DNA from: Thalassolituus sp. UBA674
GTDB lineage: Bacteria; Pseudomonadota; Gammaproteobacteria; Pseudomonadales; Oceanobacteraceae
Assembly: GCA_002298335.1 (NCBI GenBank)
Contig: DBNK01000003.1
Coordinates: 24,217 to 88,216, forward strand
Length of the DNA stretch: 64,000 nt
Direction of reading: 5' to 3'
Shown here: in pieces, positions 9,386 to 18,192 of the stretch
Layout: each line of letters starts with the position of its first letter
How positions within the stretch are numbered: the stretch's first letter is position 1
The notes under the pieces: generated by a model
The model's database searches: none
Told to the model about the DNA's origin: nothing
What the model saw: only the letters and a program-made list of their open reading frames with translations
Program-made: the position numbers and the translations under genes

Positions 9386-9429
9386 TCATCGACATCAATG
9401 TCGAGCATTTCTTCAATGTAGTCAGACAC
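9349..9429 (-). CDS. Candidate acidic micro-protein (26 aa), GTG start
   Basis: A 26-codon frame begins with GTG at 9427-9429, preceded by a strong AAGGAG ribosome site 6 nt upstream on the minus strand. The peptide is extremely acidic: about 12 Asp/Glu with two Tyr and two internal or terminal Met, no Lys or Arg, and a run D-D-Y-D-D-D-G-D-D. Its last 12 codons overlap the araC-type gene in antisense. A TTGACA hexamer lies about 130 bp upstream on the same strand, without a convincing -10. I know of no matching family. It could be a real small protein or a chance frame under a ribosome-site-like purine tract. Confidence 0.4.
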   Translation of the reverse strand: MSDYIEEMLDIDVDDYDDDGDDAVEM

Positions 9430-9639
9430 TGTTTTCTCCTTGGTTTTTCTTAATCCAGTCTTTTCAATAAGATGGAGCGTGCATCAGCTGTGCCACTTTA
9501 ACTGTAGACGCAACTGATAGAATGACAAGTCACATCTGTCAGGGTTCCCTGTGCTTTGTCAACGGAGGCTAAATTAGCTGCCGAATATGACCTGTATATG
9601 ACAGCCGCGAAACATCTGTGTGACTCTTTGCTCAGGGGG

Positions 9640-9713
9640 CTGCAGCGGGCGTGCCCGCAGCCTGAGCGGGAAAAATCCGTTACAATCGTGGCAGAGAAAA
9701 AGGATCAGTATTT
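9640..9713 (+). promoter_or_regulatory. Presumed dnaE upstream region
   Basis: The 328-bp gap between the AraC gene and dnaE carries no plus-strand gene. A TACAAT hexamer at 9681-9686 could be a -10 box for dnaE, but there is no good -35. Just upstream is a GC-rich inverted repeat (GCGGGC/GCCCGC inside GGCTG/CAGCC, about 9639-9664). An AAGGA ribosome site precedes the dnaE ATG. Confidence 0.3.
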
Positions 9714-12700
9714 ATGACCAGCCAGTTTGTTCACCTGAGAGTTCATTCAGAGTTTTCACTCTACGACAGCACCGTGCGGGTGAAGAAGCTGGTGGCCGCA
9801 GCAGAGCAGCAGGGCATGCCGGCGGTGGCGCTGACCGACCAGATGAACATGTTCGCACTGGTGAAGTTCTACAAGGCCGCGCTGGGTGCCGGAATAAAGC
9901 CCATTCTGGGCGCGGATCTGTGGCTGGATAACCCGGAAGATCCGCACGCGCCGTTCCGCATCACTGCGTTGTGCATGAACGCCGAGGGTTATCTCAACAT
10001 CCGTGAGCTGATCTCGAAGGGTTACGCTGAGAACCAGATTCACGACCGCGCCATCGTCCGCAAAGAGTGGCTGTGGGAGAAAGCCGGTGGACTGATCCTG
10101 TTGTCAGGTGGTCGTGACGGAGATATTGGCCAACGCATCATCAAAGGTAAGCTCGACAGTGCCGAGGCACTGGCGGCGGAATATCTGGAGCACTTCCCCA
10201 ACCGTTTTTTCTTTGAGATCCAGCGCACCGGGCGTGCGGGCGAAGAAGCGCTGATCCGCGCCGGTCAGGCCATGGCGGCGAAACTGAATATGCCCTTAGT
10301 CGCCACCAATGACGTGCGTTTTATCAAATCCGATGAATTCGAAGCCCACGAAACCCGGGTCTCTATTGGTCAGGGTTTTGCGCTGGATGATAAACGTCGC
10401 CCGCGCGAATATTCCGAAGAGCAGTATTTCCGTTCTGCTGAGGAAATGGCGGAGTTGTTTAAGGATATTCCGTCGGCCATTCAGAACACGGTTGAGATTG
10501 CCAAGCGCTGTTCGGTGGAAGTGGAGCTGGGCAAATACTACCTGCCGGATTACCCGATTCCGGAGGGCATGAGCGAAGACGATTTCTTCCGCCATATTTC
10601 CGAAGTCGGCCTGCAGGAACGTCTCGATGTCATCCTCGCGGACGTACCTAAGGATTCCCCCGAGTACGCCGAAAAGCGTAAGCCCTATGATGAACGCCTG
10701 AAGTTCGAGCTGGATATCATCATCCAGATGGGGTTCCCGGGTTACTTCCTGATCGTGATGGACTTTATCCAGTGGGCCAAAGACCACGACATTCCGGTGG
10801 GGCCGGGACGGGGTTCTGGTGCCGGTTCTCTGGTGGCTTACGCGCAGAAAATTACCGACCTTGATCCGCTTGAATACGACCTGCTGTTCGAACGATTCCT
10901 GAACCCGGAACGGGTCTCCATGCCCGACTTCGATATCGACTTCTGTATGGAAGACCGGGAGAAGGTGATCGCCTACGTGGCCGATAACTATGGCCGTGAA
11001 GCGGTATCCCAGATCGTGACGTTCGGCACCATGGCGGCACGCGCAGTCGTGCGTGACGTGGCGCGGGCGCAGGGTAAATCGTTTGGTCTGGCGGACAAGC
11101 TGTCGAAGCTGATTCCGGGCGACCCGGGCATGACGCTGGAAAAAGCCCTCGACTCCGAACCGCTGCTGAAAGAGTTCCTCAACGACGACGAAGAAGCCGC
11201 TGAAATCTGGGAGATGGCGGTCAAGCTCGAGGGTATCGCCCGTCAGACCGGTAAACACGCCGGGGGTGTGGTGATTGCGCCAACCAAGCTGACCGACTTC
11301 TCGCCGACCGCCTGTGAGCCCGATGGCACGGGTCTGGTGACTCAGTTCGATAAAAACGACGTCGAAGAAGCCGGTCTGGTGAAGTTCGACTTCCTCGGTC
11401 TGCGGACCCTGACCATCATCGACTGGGCACTGGAGACCATCAATGCCAAGCAGGAAAAACTGGGCTTGCCGCCGGTGGATATCAATCACATCCCACTGGA
11501 TGATCCTGCCTCTTACAAACTGCTGAAAGAAGCCAAAACCACCGCGGTATTCCAGCTGGAATCGCGCGGTATGAAAGATCTGATCCGCCGTCTGCAACCC
11601 GATAACATCGAAGACATGATCGCCCTGGTGGCGCTGTTCCGTCCGGGGCCACTGGAATCCGGCATGGTGGACGACTTTATTAACCGGAAACACGGCCGCG
11701 CCAAGGTCGCCTACCCGCACCCGGACTTCCAGCACGACAACCTGAAAGAGATTCTGGAGCCGACTTACGGCGTTATCGTCTATCAGGAGCAGGTGATGCA
11801 GATCGCCCAGGCGCTGGCGGGTTATACGCTCGGTGGTGCCGACATGTTGCGTCGTGCCATGGGTAAGAAAAAGCCCGAAGAAATGGCCAAGCAGCGCGAT
11901 ATTTTCCGCGAAGGTGCCATCTCGGTGGATGTCGACCCCGAACTGGCGATGAAGATCTTCGACCTGGTAGAAAAGTTCGCGGGTTACGGCTTTAACAAAT
12001 CGCACTCGGCGGCCTACGCCGTGGTGTCGTACCAGACTCTGTGGCTGAAAACCCATTATCCGGCGCCGTTTATGGCGGCGGTACTCACCTCCGACATGCA
12101 GAACACCGACAAGGTGGTGACCTTTATTGAAGAATGTCGCGAGATGGGGCTGACACTGGTACTGCCGGATGTGAATCAGTCGGATTACGGTTTTACCGTG
12201 AACGATGACGGCGCCATCGTCTACGGTCTGGGTGCGGTGAAAGGTGTGGGTGAAGGCCCGATTGAAGCCATTAAAGAGGCCCGCGCCGCCGGTGGTAATT
12301 TCCGCGATCTGTTCGACTTCTGCCAGCGCGTCGATGGCAAACGCATCAACAAACGCGTGCTGGAAGCACTGGTGCGTTGTGGCGCGTTCGACAACCTCGA
12401 ATTCACCGCGCAGCGTGCGGTGCTGATGGCCAGTATTGAAGACGCCATAAAAAGTGCCGGGCAGGCGGCCGCCAACGAAGCCGCCGGTATGTTCGATCTG
12501 TTCGGTGAGGCTGAGGAAGAAGCGGCCTCGACCACCGATGTTTATGAACGTCACCGCCGGGTACGTGACTGGTCGCTGAAAGAACGTCTGCAGGGCGAGA
12601 AAGATACGCTGGGTCTGTATGTCACTGGTCACCCGTTTGATGAATACGAAGCGGAAGTGCGCCAGCTGGTGCCGACCCGACTGTCGCATCTGCAGGAAAG

Positions 12701-13214
12701 CAAAAGTCCGCAGAAACTCGCCGGTCTGGTGGTTGATATGCGCCTGATGAAAAACAAGCGCGGCGATACCATGTGTTTTGTGACCCTCGATGACCGCTCA
12801 GGCCGGATGGAAGTCGCGCTGTTTGCCGACATCTACGATCAGGTGCGTGAGACCATCGCCAAAGACAAGGTACTGGTGCTCGAAGCGATTGTCAGCCACG
12901 ACGATTATTCCGGTGGCCTGAAAGCAACCGGCAGAAGTGCCACGGAAATCGCTCAGGCGCGGCTTAATTTTGCCCGTGCCCTGAAAGTGAAAGTCACAGC
13001 CTCTGACGCTCAGCAGAGCGGCCTGTGTCAGCAGCTGAAAGGGCTGCTGCAGCCGTTGGAAAATGGCTGTCCTGTGGTGCTGTCGTACAGCAATGAAGTG
13101 GCCTGCTGCGATATCCGCCTTGATGATCAGTGGTGTGTAAACCCGACGGATGAGCAGCTGCAGGAACTGAAGTATGCCTTCGGCGAAAACGCTGTGGAGC
13201 TGGTCTTTTCATGA
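9714..13214 (+). CDS. dnaE: DNA polymerase III subunit alpha
   Basis: Replicative polymerase catalytic subunit, 1166 residues (E. coli 1160). The N-terminal PHP domain begins with FVHLRVHSEFSLYDS. The polymerase core contains PGRGSGAGSLVAY and the catalytic PDFDIDF with Asp407 and Asp409, with the third carboxylate Asp559 in KFDFLGL; these align with E. coli Asp401/403/555. YGVIVYQEQVMQIA and FNKSHSAAYA are further hallmarks. An OB domain and C-terminal tau/beta-binding region follow. The whole gene is intact. It is followed directly by tilS, whereas accA separates the two in many relatives. Confidence 0.99.
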   Translation: MTSQFVHLRVHSEFSLYDSTVRVKKLVAAAEQQGMPAVALTDQMNMFALVKFYKAALGAGIKPILGADLWLDNPEDPHAPFRITALCMNAEGYLNIRELISKGYAENQIHDRAIVRKEWLWEKAGGLILLSGGRDGDIGQRIIKGKLDSAEALAAEYLEHFPNRFFFEIQRTGRAGEEALIRAGQAMAAKLNMPLVATNDVRFIKSDEFEAHETRVSIGQGFALDDKRRPREYSEEQYFRSAEEMAELFKDIPSAIQNTVEIAKRCSVEVELGKYYLPDYPIPEGMSEDDFFRHISEVGLQERLDVILADVPKDSPEYAEKRKPYDERLKFELDIIIQMGFPGYFLIVMDFIQWAKDHDIPVGPGRGSGAGSLVAYAQKITDLDPLEYDLLFERFLNPERVSMPDFDIDFCMEDREKVIAYVADNYGREAVSQIVTFGTMAARAVVRDVARAQGKSFGLADKLSKLIPGDPGMTLEKALDSEPLLKEFLNDDEEAAEIWEMAVKLEGIARQTGKHAGGVVIAPTKLTDFSPTACEPDGTGLVTQFDKNDVEEAGLVKFDFLGLRTLTIIDWALETINAKQEKLGLPPVDINHIPLDDPASYKLLKEAKTTAVFQLESRGMKDLIRRLQPDNIEDMIALVALFRPGPLESGMVDDFINRKHGRAKVAYPHPDFQHDNLKEILEPTYGVIVYQEQVMQIAQALAGYTLGGADMLRRAMGKKKPEEMAKQRDIFREGAISVDVDPELAMKIFDLVEKFAGYGFNKSHSAAYAVVSYQTLWLKTHYPAPFMAAVLTSDMQNTDKVVTFIEECREMGLTLVLPDVNQSDYGFTVNDDGAIVYGLGAVKGVGEGPIEAIKEARAAGGNFRDLFDFCQRVDGKRINKRVLEALVRCGAFDNLEFTAQRAVLMASIEDAIKSAGQAAANEAAGMFDLFGEAEEEAASTTDVYERHRRVRDWSLKERLQGEKDTLGLYVTGHPFDEYEAEVRQLVPTRLSHLQESKSPQKLAGLVVDMRLMKNKRGDTMCFVTLDDRSGRMEVALFADIYDQVRETIAKDKVLVLEAIVSHDDYSGGLKATGRSATEIAQARLNFARALKVKVTASDAQQSGLCQQLKGLLQPLENGCPVVLSYSNEVACCDIRLDDQWCVNPTDEQLQELKYAFGENAVELVFS

Positions 13215-13233
13215 ATGGCCTGAGCCGGGCGCA

Positions 13234-14568
13234 GTGACAGACCAGCTGATCGCGCTGCTCAGTGCCTCGATAGCGCCATATCCCCAGCGCCCTCTGTATC
13301 TCGGCCTCAGTGGCGGCCTGGACTCCGTGCTGCTGCTGCACTGTCTTTCCCGTGATCCTGCCTGGCGCGAGCGCCTGACGGCCATTCACATCAACCATCA
13401 GCTGATGGCGGAGGCCGATCACTGGCAACAGCTGTGCGGTCAGCTCTGTGACAGTCTGGGTGTGGCTTTTCAGGCACAGAAAGTGGTGGTCGAAACAGCC
13501 GGGCAGGGTATCGAAGCCGCTGCCCGCGCCGCCCGCTATCAGGCGTTTGACGCTCTGTTGCCCGCGGATGCGTTGCTGTTACTTGCTCACCATGCCGATG
13601 ATCAGGCGGAAACACTTCTGCTGCGCCTGTTGCGTGGCAGTGGTCTGAACGGTCTCTCGGCCATGCCTGCCCGACGCCCTCTGACTGCGCAGTCCGGAGA
13701 CACACGCCTGCTGCTGCGGCCCTGGCTGTCTCTGCCCCGGGCTGAACTGGAAGTGGCGGCGCGTGGGCTGCAGTTACACTGGGTACAGGACCCGAGCAAT
13801 CACGACAGGGCCTATGACCGCAACTGGCTGCGTCATGACGTCCTGCCAGTTCTGGCCGGGCGGACCCCGAACATCAGCCAGCGGCTGGCCGCGACGGCGC
13901 AGCGTCTGCAGCAGGACCAGGCCCTGCTGACGACATTGCTGACTGACCGGCTGGAGCCGTTACTGATGCCCTGTAACTGGCCCTGTACGGCATCCCTGGC
14001 ACTGGACCTGGGGGCGCTGAAGGCACTGGGTCCGGCGTATTTTCATCACGCACTGAATCTCTGGCTGCAACGCAACGGCCTGCCGCCGTTCCAGGGGGAC
14101 AAACTGCCGCACTGGCTGAGTCAGTGCCTGGTCGCGGACCCTGACCGTCATCCGTCGGTGCCCTACGCCGGTCATACCCTGCAGCGCTTCGGTGATGCGC
14201 TGTACGCCTGGCGCTTGCCAGAGTCTGCTCCGCAGCCGTGCCAGCTGACTTCCACCACCCTTGTCTGGTGTGGTGGGGTGGTACAGACAGACGCCGGAAC
14301 GGATGTGCTTGCAATGGGGGCTGAGCTGGTCGCCGCCGCAGATATTGATGCCCTGAAAGTACCCTGGCCAGGTCGACCGTCGCGGACGGCCAAGCAGCTG
14401 TGGCAGGAGCAACAGGTACCCGTCTGGCTGCGTCCGGTCTGGCCGGTCATCCGGGTCGAAGGCCGTGTTCTCGGGCTGCCGGGGCTCACCCCCGTCAGTG
14501 ACGGAGGCCGCGTATTATGTGCGGCAGATTCATGTGGCTGGCAGCCAGTGCTTGAATATGCGGGATAA
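13234..14568 (+). CDS. tilS: tRNA(Ile)-lysidine synthase
   Basis: Modifies C34 of the AUA-reading tRNA-Ile to lysidine using ATP and lysine, an essential step. The PP-loop motif SGGLDS begins at residue 26 if the GTG at 13234 is used. HINHQLM, the RAARYQAF helix and HHADDQAETLLLRLLRGSG follow, and the C-terminal half has the TilS substrate-binding and C domains. The frame is open upstream to an ATG at 13174 inside dnaE. I prefer the GTG because it puts the P-loop at the usual distance and starts 19 nt after the dnaE stop. Coupling with dnaE is likely either way. Confidence 0.95.
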   Translation: MTDQLIALLSASIAPYPQRPLYLGLSGGLDSVLLLHCLSRDPAWRERLTAIHINHQLMAEADHWQQLCGQLCDSLGVAFQAQKVVVETAGQGIEAAARAARYQAFDALLPADALLLLAHHADDQAETLLLRLLRGSGLNGLSAMPARRPLTAQSGDTRLLLRPWLSLPRAELEVAARGLQLHWVQDPSNHDRAYDRNWLRHDVLPVLAGRTPNISQRLAATAQRLQQDQALLTTLLTDRLEPLLMPCNWPCTASLALDLGALKALGPAYFHHALNLWLQRNGLPPFQGDKLPHWLSQCLVADPDRHPSVPYAGHTLQRFGDALYAWRLPESAPQPCQLTSTTLVWCGGVVQTDAGTDVLAMGAELVAAADIDALKVPWPGRPSRTAKQLWQEQQVPVWLRPVWPVIRVEGRVLGLPGLTPVSDGGRVLCAADSCGWQPVLEYAG

Positions 14569-14579
14569 CGGGGAGTAGT

Positions 14580-14633
14580 ATGAAACGTAAATCCATGCCG
14601 ATGTTGTTGATGAATGCGGATGATCCGGTTTAA
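14580..14633 (+). CDS. Possible 17-codon leader frame before the copper locus
   Basis: An ATG at 14580 follows a GGGGAG ribosome-site-like sequence and opens a 17-residue Met-rich frame (four Met) that ends at 14633. It begins 11 nt after the tilS stop and overlaps the start of the next gene (14614) in another frame. The real function may be only to load ribosomes that re-initiate on the downstream gene. Alternatively the ribosome site simply serves a distant start. No homology is claimed. Confidence 0.3.
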   Translation: MKRKSMPMLLMNADDPV

Positions 14634-15042
14634 AACCTGCCTCGCTTTTCTGGCTCTGCTGGCGTTCGCCAGTGAGTCGTTTGCGGGCGTGCCGTTTCCC
14701 TGCGACCATCGCCAGAACACCGCGGTCATGGCCGATAGCGCTGCGGTGATGATGGACCATCGTCATCACGCATCCGCCGCAAGCCCGGATGCTGTTCCGG
14801 CGTCCCATCACATGGCCCATCAGACTCTGTCGGGCGCTTCTCGTACTCTGGATACCCCCATGAGCTGTTGCGATCACGATCAGTGTTCGGCAATGGACTG
14901 TGTCTCTGTGGTGGCCGTGGCGGTCGTCACACCGGCTCAGATTCTCGGTCTGAATCCGGCTCCGGTGCTCAACACCCGCTACACCCTCGCTTATCTTTCT
15001 CAGGAATCAGGTTCCCTGTTCCGCCCACCCATTTCCCGCTGA
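14614..15042 (+). CDS. Secreted His/Met/Cys-rich metal-locus protein
   Basis: A 142-residue protein with a Sec signal peptide (hydrophobic core CLAFLALLAFAS, probable cleavage after SFA near residue 24). The mature part is rich in His, Met and Cys: MMDHRHHAS, SHHMAHQ, MSCCDHDQC and MDC. It directly precedes cusCBA, so a periplasmic copper/silver-binding role is the natural inference. Similar small proteins precede heavy-metal RND operons in other proteobacteria. The start could also be the ATG at 14620. The only ribosome-site-like sequence is that of the short leader frame at 14580. Confidence 0.7.
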   Translation: MRMIRFKTCLAFLALLAFASESFAGVPFPCDHRQNTAVMADSAAVMMDHRHHASAASPDAVPASHHMAHQTLSGASRTLDTPMSCCDHDQCSAMDCVSVVAVAVVTPAQILGLNPAPVLNTRYTLAYLSQESGSLFRPPISR

Positions 15043-15057
15043 TACAGGACAGGTACG

Positions 15058-15070
15058 CCTGAAATTCAGG
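15058..15070. promoter_or_regulatory. Inverted repeat upstream of cusC
   Basis: CCTGAA-A-TTCAGG, a perfect 6-bp inverted repeat with one central base, lies 136 bp upstream of the cusC ATG in the 163-bp gap. It could be an operator for a metal-responsive regulator. A second stem, TTGCCG/CGGCAA around 15136-15153, is closer to the gene. Neither is matched to a known site. Confidence 0.3.
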
Positions 15071-15205
15071 TAGTTACCGCATTTATCCCGGGCTTCACAC
15101 CCCATAACGTCCCATAAACACGACAGCTCTGTTATTGCCGTGCGTGCGGCAAGCTCTGTGTGCGCACGCCGGACGAAAGCGCGTTCCACCGAAAGGAAAG
15201 ACATT

Positions 15206-16522
15206 ATGAAAATTCAGAGTATGGCAGCCGCGCTGCTGTTGCTCAGTGCCACGGTCTGTGCAGCCGCTGCCGGGCCAGACAGGGGCAGCGCTCTGACCCT
15301 GACACAGGCTCTCGAAGCTGCGGTGTCGCAGGATCCCTGGCTGAGTGGCAGTCAGTATCGCGAACAGGCACTGAGGAATGAGTCTGTGGCGGCAGCAGCA
15401 CTGCCGGACCCGAAGGTCAGCCTGGCGGCGTCCAACTTCCCGGTGGATACCTTTGATATTCATCAGGAGCCGATGACCCAGCTCACGGTGGGGATCACTC
15501 AGATGTTTCCCCGCGGTGACAGCCGGGGCCTGGGCCGCCGTCAGAAGCAGGAACTGGCCGCACAGGAACCTTTGTTGAGACAGGACCGGGAGGCGCGCGT
15601 GACCACCCGGGTCACTCAGCTGTGGCTGGAGGTTTTCCGGGCTCAGGAAACCATCCGTCTGATCGGACAGGACCGCGCGCTGTTTGAGCACCTGGCAGAC
15701 GCCACTGTGGCCGGTTATGCCTCTGCCTCCGGCGGTGCCCGGCAGCAGGACATCATCCGTGCTCAGCTGGAGATCACCCGGCTTGAAGACCGGCTGACGG
15801 TGGTACGTCAGCAACAGGATACGGCGCGCGAACAGCTGGCCGAGTGGATTGGAGCCGAGGCCCAGCGGCCATTGCCGCAGACGTTCCCGGATGACTGGTC
15901 AGCCCCGGCGCTGCCCACAGAGACCGGCAGCGATCAGACGCTGTACCGGCAGATCCGTCATCATCCGGCCCTGCTGGCGTTTGATCAGCGCATCGACGCT
16001 ATGGACACCGGCGTTGAGCTTGCCCGGCAGAAGTACCGGCCGGAATGGGGGCTGTTCGCTCAGTACGGGTATCGCGAGGACGATCTGACGGGCCGCGATC
16101 GGGCTGACCTCTTCACCGTTGGTGTGACCTTTGATGTGCCGCTGTTTCCCGGCAACCGCCAGGATAAAGACGTGGGTGCAGCGAGTGCCCGTGCCGAGGC
16201 GCTGAAAACGGAAAAACTGCTGCTGGCGCGGCAGATGATGGCCGAACTGGAAACCGCCATGGCCGGACTCAGACGTCTTGAAGAGCGGCAGGCACTCTAC
16301 AGCGGGCAGTTACTGCCGCAGATGGCCGAACAGGCCGATGCAGCACTGACGGCCTACAACAACGACGATGGCGATTTTACCGAGGCCATCCGTGCGCGTA
16401 TCGACGAACTCAACGCACGCATTGATTACCTGTCCATCCGTGCCGAACGATTAAAAACCATTGCCGGGCTGCAATACCTGCTGACCGTCGCTGGCAATGA
16501 AGAAGAAGGATTCCAGCCATGA
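15206..16522 (+). CDS. cusC: Outer-membrane channel of copper/silver efflux (TolC family)
   Basis: A TolC-family outer-membrane factor of 438 residues. The Sec signal is MKIQSMAAALLLLSATVCAAAA. Two long helical repeats follow, each with the LPDPKV.L and R.Y.P.W..F-type segments expected of OEP domains. The start at 15206 has a GAAAGGAAAG ribosome site; the frame is open 22 codons further upstream but that stretch lacks signal-peptide character. It ends with a 4-nt ATGA overlap with cusB, so C, B and A form one translationally coupled operon. Assignment to copper/silver rests on its cusB and cusA partners. Confidence 0.9.
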   Translation: MKIQSMAAALLLLSATVCAAAAGPDRGSALTLTQALEAAVSQDPWLSGSQYREQALRNESVAAAALPDPKVSLAASNFPVDTFDIHQEPMTQLTVGITQMFPRGDSRGLGRRQKQELAAQEPLLRQDREARVTTRVTQLWLEVFRAQETIRLIGQDRALFEHLADATVAGYASASGGARQQDIIRAQLEITRLEDRLTVVRQQQDTAREQLAEWIGAEAQRPLPQTFPDDWSAPALPTETGSDQTLYRQIRHHPALLAFDQRIDAMDTGVELARQKYRPEWGLFAQYGYREDDLTGRDRADLFTVGVTFDVPLFPGNRQDKDVGAASARAEALKTEKLLLARQMMAELETAMAGLRRLEERQALYSGQLLPQMAEQADAALTAYNNDDGDFTEAIRARIDELNARIDYLSIRAERLKTIAGLQYLLTVAGNEEEGFQP

Positions 16523-18192
16523 ATATTCCACTGAACAAAGCCATTGCCATTCTTGCTGTCTCAGTCGTGGTGACAGGTGCCATCGGTTATGTCATCGGTA
16601 CCGGTCAACAGGTGCAGAGCAGCGGTACAGCTGCTGCCAGCGACAGCAATGAACCTCTCTACTGGGTTGCGCCAATGGACCCGAACTACCGTCGTGACCA
16701 GCCGGGCAAATCGCCGATGGGCATGGACCTGATCCCGGTCTATGAAGACGCCGGCGAGAAAGAGGATGCCGGGACCGTCAGGATTTCTGCGGATGTCGTC
16801 AACAACCTCGGCGTGCGGACCGCACTGGTCAGCCGTGGAACCCTCGACCGCAACGTCGCTACGGTGGGTTACGTGCAGTACGACGAAGACCGTCTGTTGC
16901 ACATTCATCCCAGAGTCGAGGGCTGGATCGAAACACTCTATGTCAAAGCGGCCGGGGATCCGGTCGTGGCGGGTGAACCCCTGTACGCGCTGTATTCCCC
17001 GGCTCTGGTGAACGCTCAGGAAGAACTGCTGCTGGCCCTGAAACGCAACAGTCCGGCCCTGATTGCCGCGGCGACCGAACGTCTGTCTGCACTGCAGGTG
17101 CCTGACAGCGAAATACGGCGTCTTAAATCCACCCGTCAGGTCAGTCAGACCATCACCCTCCTGGCTTCGCAGTCCGGGGTTCTGGATGCCCTGATGGTGC
17201 GTGAAGGCATGTACGTCAAACCCGGTATGGAGATGATGTCGATTGGCCAGCCGCAGCATATCTGGGTGATCGGGGAGGTTTTTGAACGTCAGGCGGCTCT
17301 GGTCCGGCAGGGAGATGCAGTGCAGATGACACTGGATTACCTGCCCGGGCGTCTCTGGCAGGGGCAGGTTGACTACGTTTATCCCACTCTGGACAGCCAG
17401 ACCCGTACCGTGAAGATCCGTATCCATGTGGATAACCCCGACGGTTATCTGAAGCCCGGTATGTTTGCCCGGTTGCGCATCGCTGCCAGAGCGCAGACCG
17501 ATACGCTGCTGATTCCACGGGAAGCTCTGATCCGCACCGGCCATCAGAACCGGGTGGTACTGGCTAAAGGCGAAGGCCGGTTCAAGTCTGTTGCGGTTAC
17601 GCCCGGAATCATCAGTGAAGAACAGGTTGAGATCCTGTCCGGACTGGAAGATGGCGACCGCATCGTCACATCGGCGCAGTTCCTGATCGATTCTGAATCG
17701 AGCAAAACCTCCGACTTTGTGCGCATGGATCATGGAGCGGATGACGCCGCAGACAGCAAGGCTGCGCCACCGCAGACGGTCTCAGTGGCTGCCCGTGTTG
17801 AAGCGGTGATGGCCGCCGGACGTACACTGAACCTCACTCACGATGCGATTGCAGCCTGGAACTGGCCGGCCATGACCATGGATTTCAACGTCGCCGATGG
17901 CGTGGATCTGGAAGGACTGAAACCGGGAATGGCACTGCACATCACCATCCGCAAAGAGCCGGGTGGTGGGTATGTAATCCGTGACATTCACCGGCTGGAG
18001 GATGCGTCTGAGAGCGGCGTTGAAAGCATGGACCACGGCACGATGGATCACGGCTCTATGGATGACAGTTCTATGGATCACAGTTCTATGGATCACGGCT
18101 CTATGGATCACGGCTCTATGGATCACAGCACCATGGATCACAACTCAATGGAGATGGATCACAGCCAGCACAGCATGGAGGGCAAACCATGA
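16519..18192 (+). CDS. cusB: CusB-type periplasmic adaptor with CusF domain and Met/His repeat tail
   Basis: Membrane-fusion protein of a heavy-metal RND pump, 557 residues. Order: N-terminal membrane anchor (5-28); heavy-metal-binding domain at about 48-75 (YWVAPMDPNYR...PGKSPMGMDLIPVYE); adaptor barrel, lipoyl and hairpin domains (about 85-400); a CusF-like domain at about 425-495 with the Cu(I) ligands Trp449, Met452 and Met454 in NWPAMTMDF (spacing as Trp44/Met47/Met49 of CusF); and a tail of about ten MDHxS-type repeats. The CusF chaperone is therefore built into the adaptor and no separate cusF is seen. It overlaps cusC and cusA by 4 nt each. Confidence 0.93.
   Translation: MNIPLNKAIAILAVSVVVTGAIGYVIGTGQQVQSSGTAAASDSNEPLYWVAPMDPNYRRDQPGKSPMGMDLIPVYEDAGEKEDAGTVRISADVVNNLGVRTALVSRGTLDRNVATVGYVQYDEDRLLHIHPRVEGWIETLYVKAAGDPVVAGEPLYALYSPALVNAQEELLLALKRNSPALIAAATERLSALQVPDSEIRRLKSTRQVSQTITLLASQSGVLDALMVREGMYVKPGMEMMSIGQPQHIWVIGEVFERQAALVRQGDAVQMTLDYLPGRLWQGQVDYVYPTLDSQTRTVKIRIHVDNPDGYLKPGMFARLRIAARAQTDTLLIPREALIRTGHQNRVVLAKGEGRFKSVAVTPGIISEEQVEILSGLEDGDRIVTSAQFLIDSESSKTSDFVRMDHGADDAADSKAAPPQTVSVAARVEAVMAAGRTLNLTHDAIAAWNWPAMTMDFNVADGVDLEGLKPGMALHITIRKEPGGGYVIRDIHRLEDASESGVESMDHGTMDHGSMDDSSMDHSSMDHGSMDHGSMDHSTMDHNSMEMDHSQHSMEGKP
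18028..18168 (+). repeat. Tandem 15-bp coding repeat in cusB tail
   Basis: About nine degenerate copies of a 15-bp unit (ATGGATCACRGYTCT) encode Met-Asp-His-Gly/Ser-Ser repeats. Several copies are identical at DNA level, which favours recent slippage expansion. Each repeat offers one Met and one His as possible Cu(I)/Ag(I) ligands. Confidence 0.9.

Noticed and set aside
10296..12689. Long open frame (about 797 codons) on the minus strand opposite dnaE
   Set aside because: It mirrors the codon bias of an unmistakable dnaE, has no family resemblance and no ribosome site.
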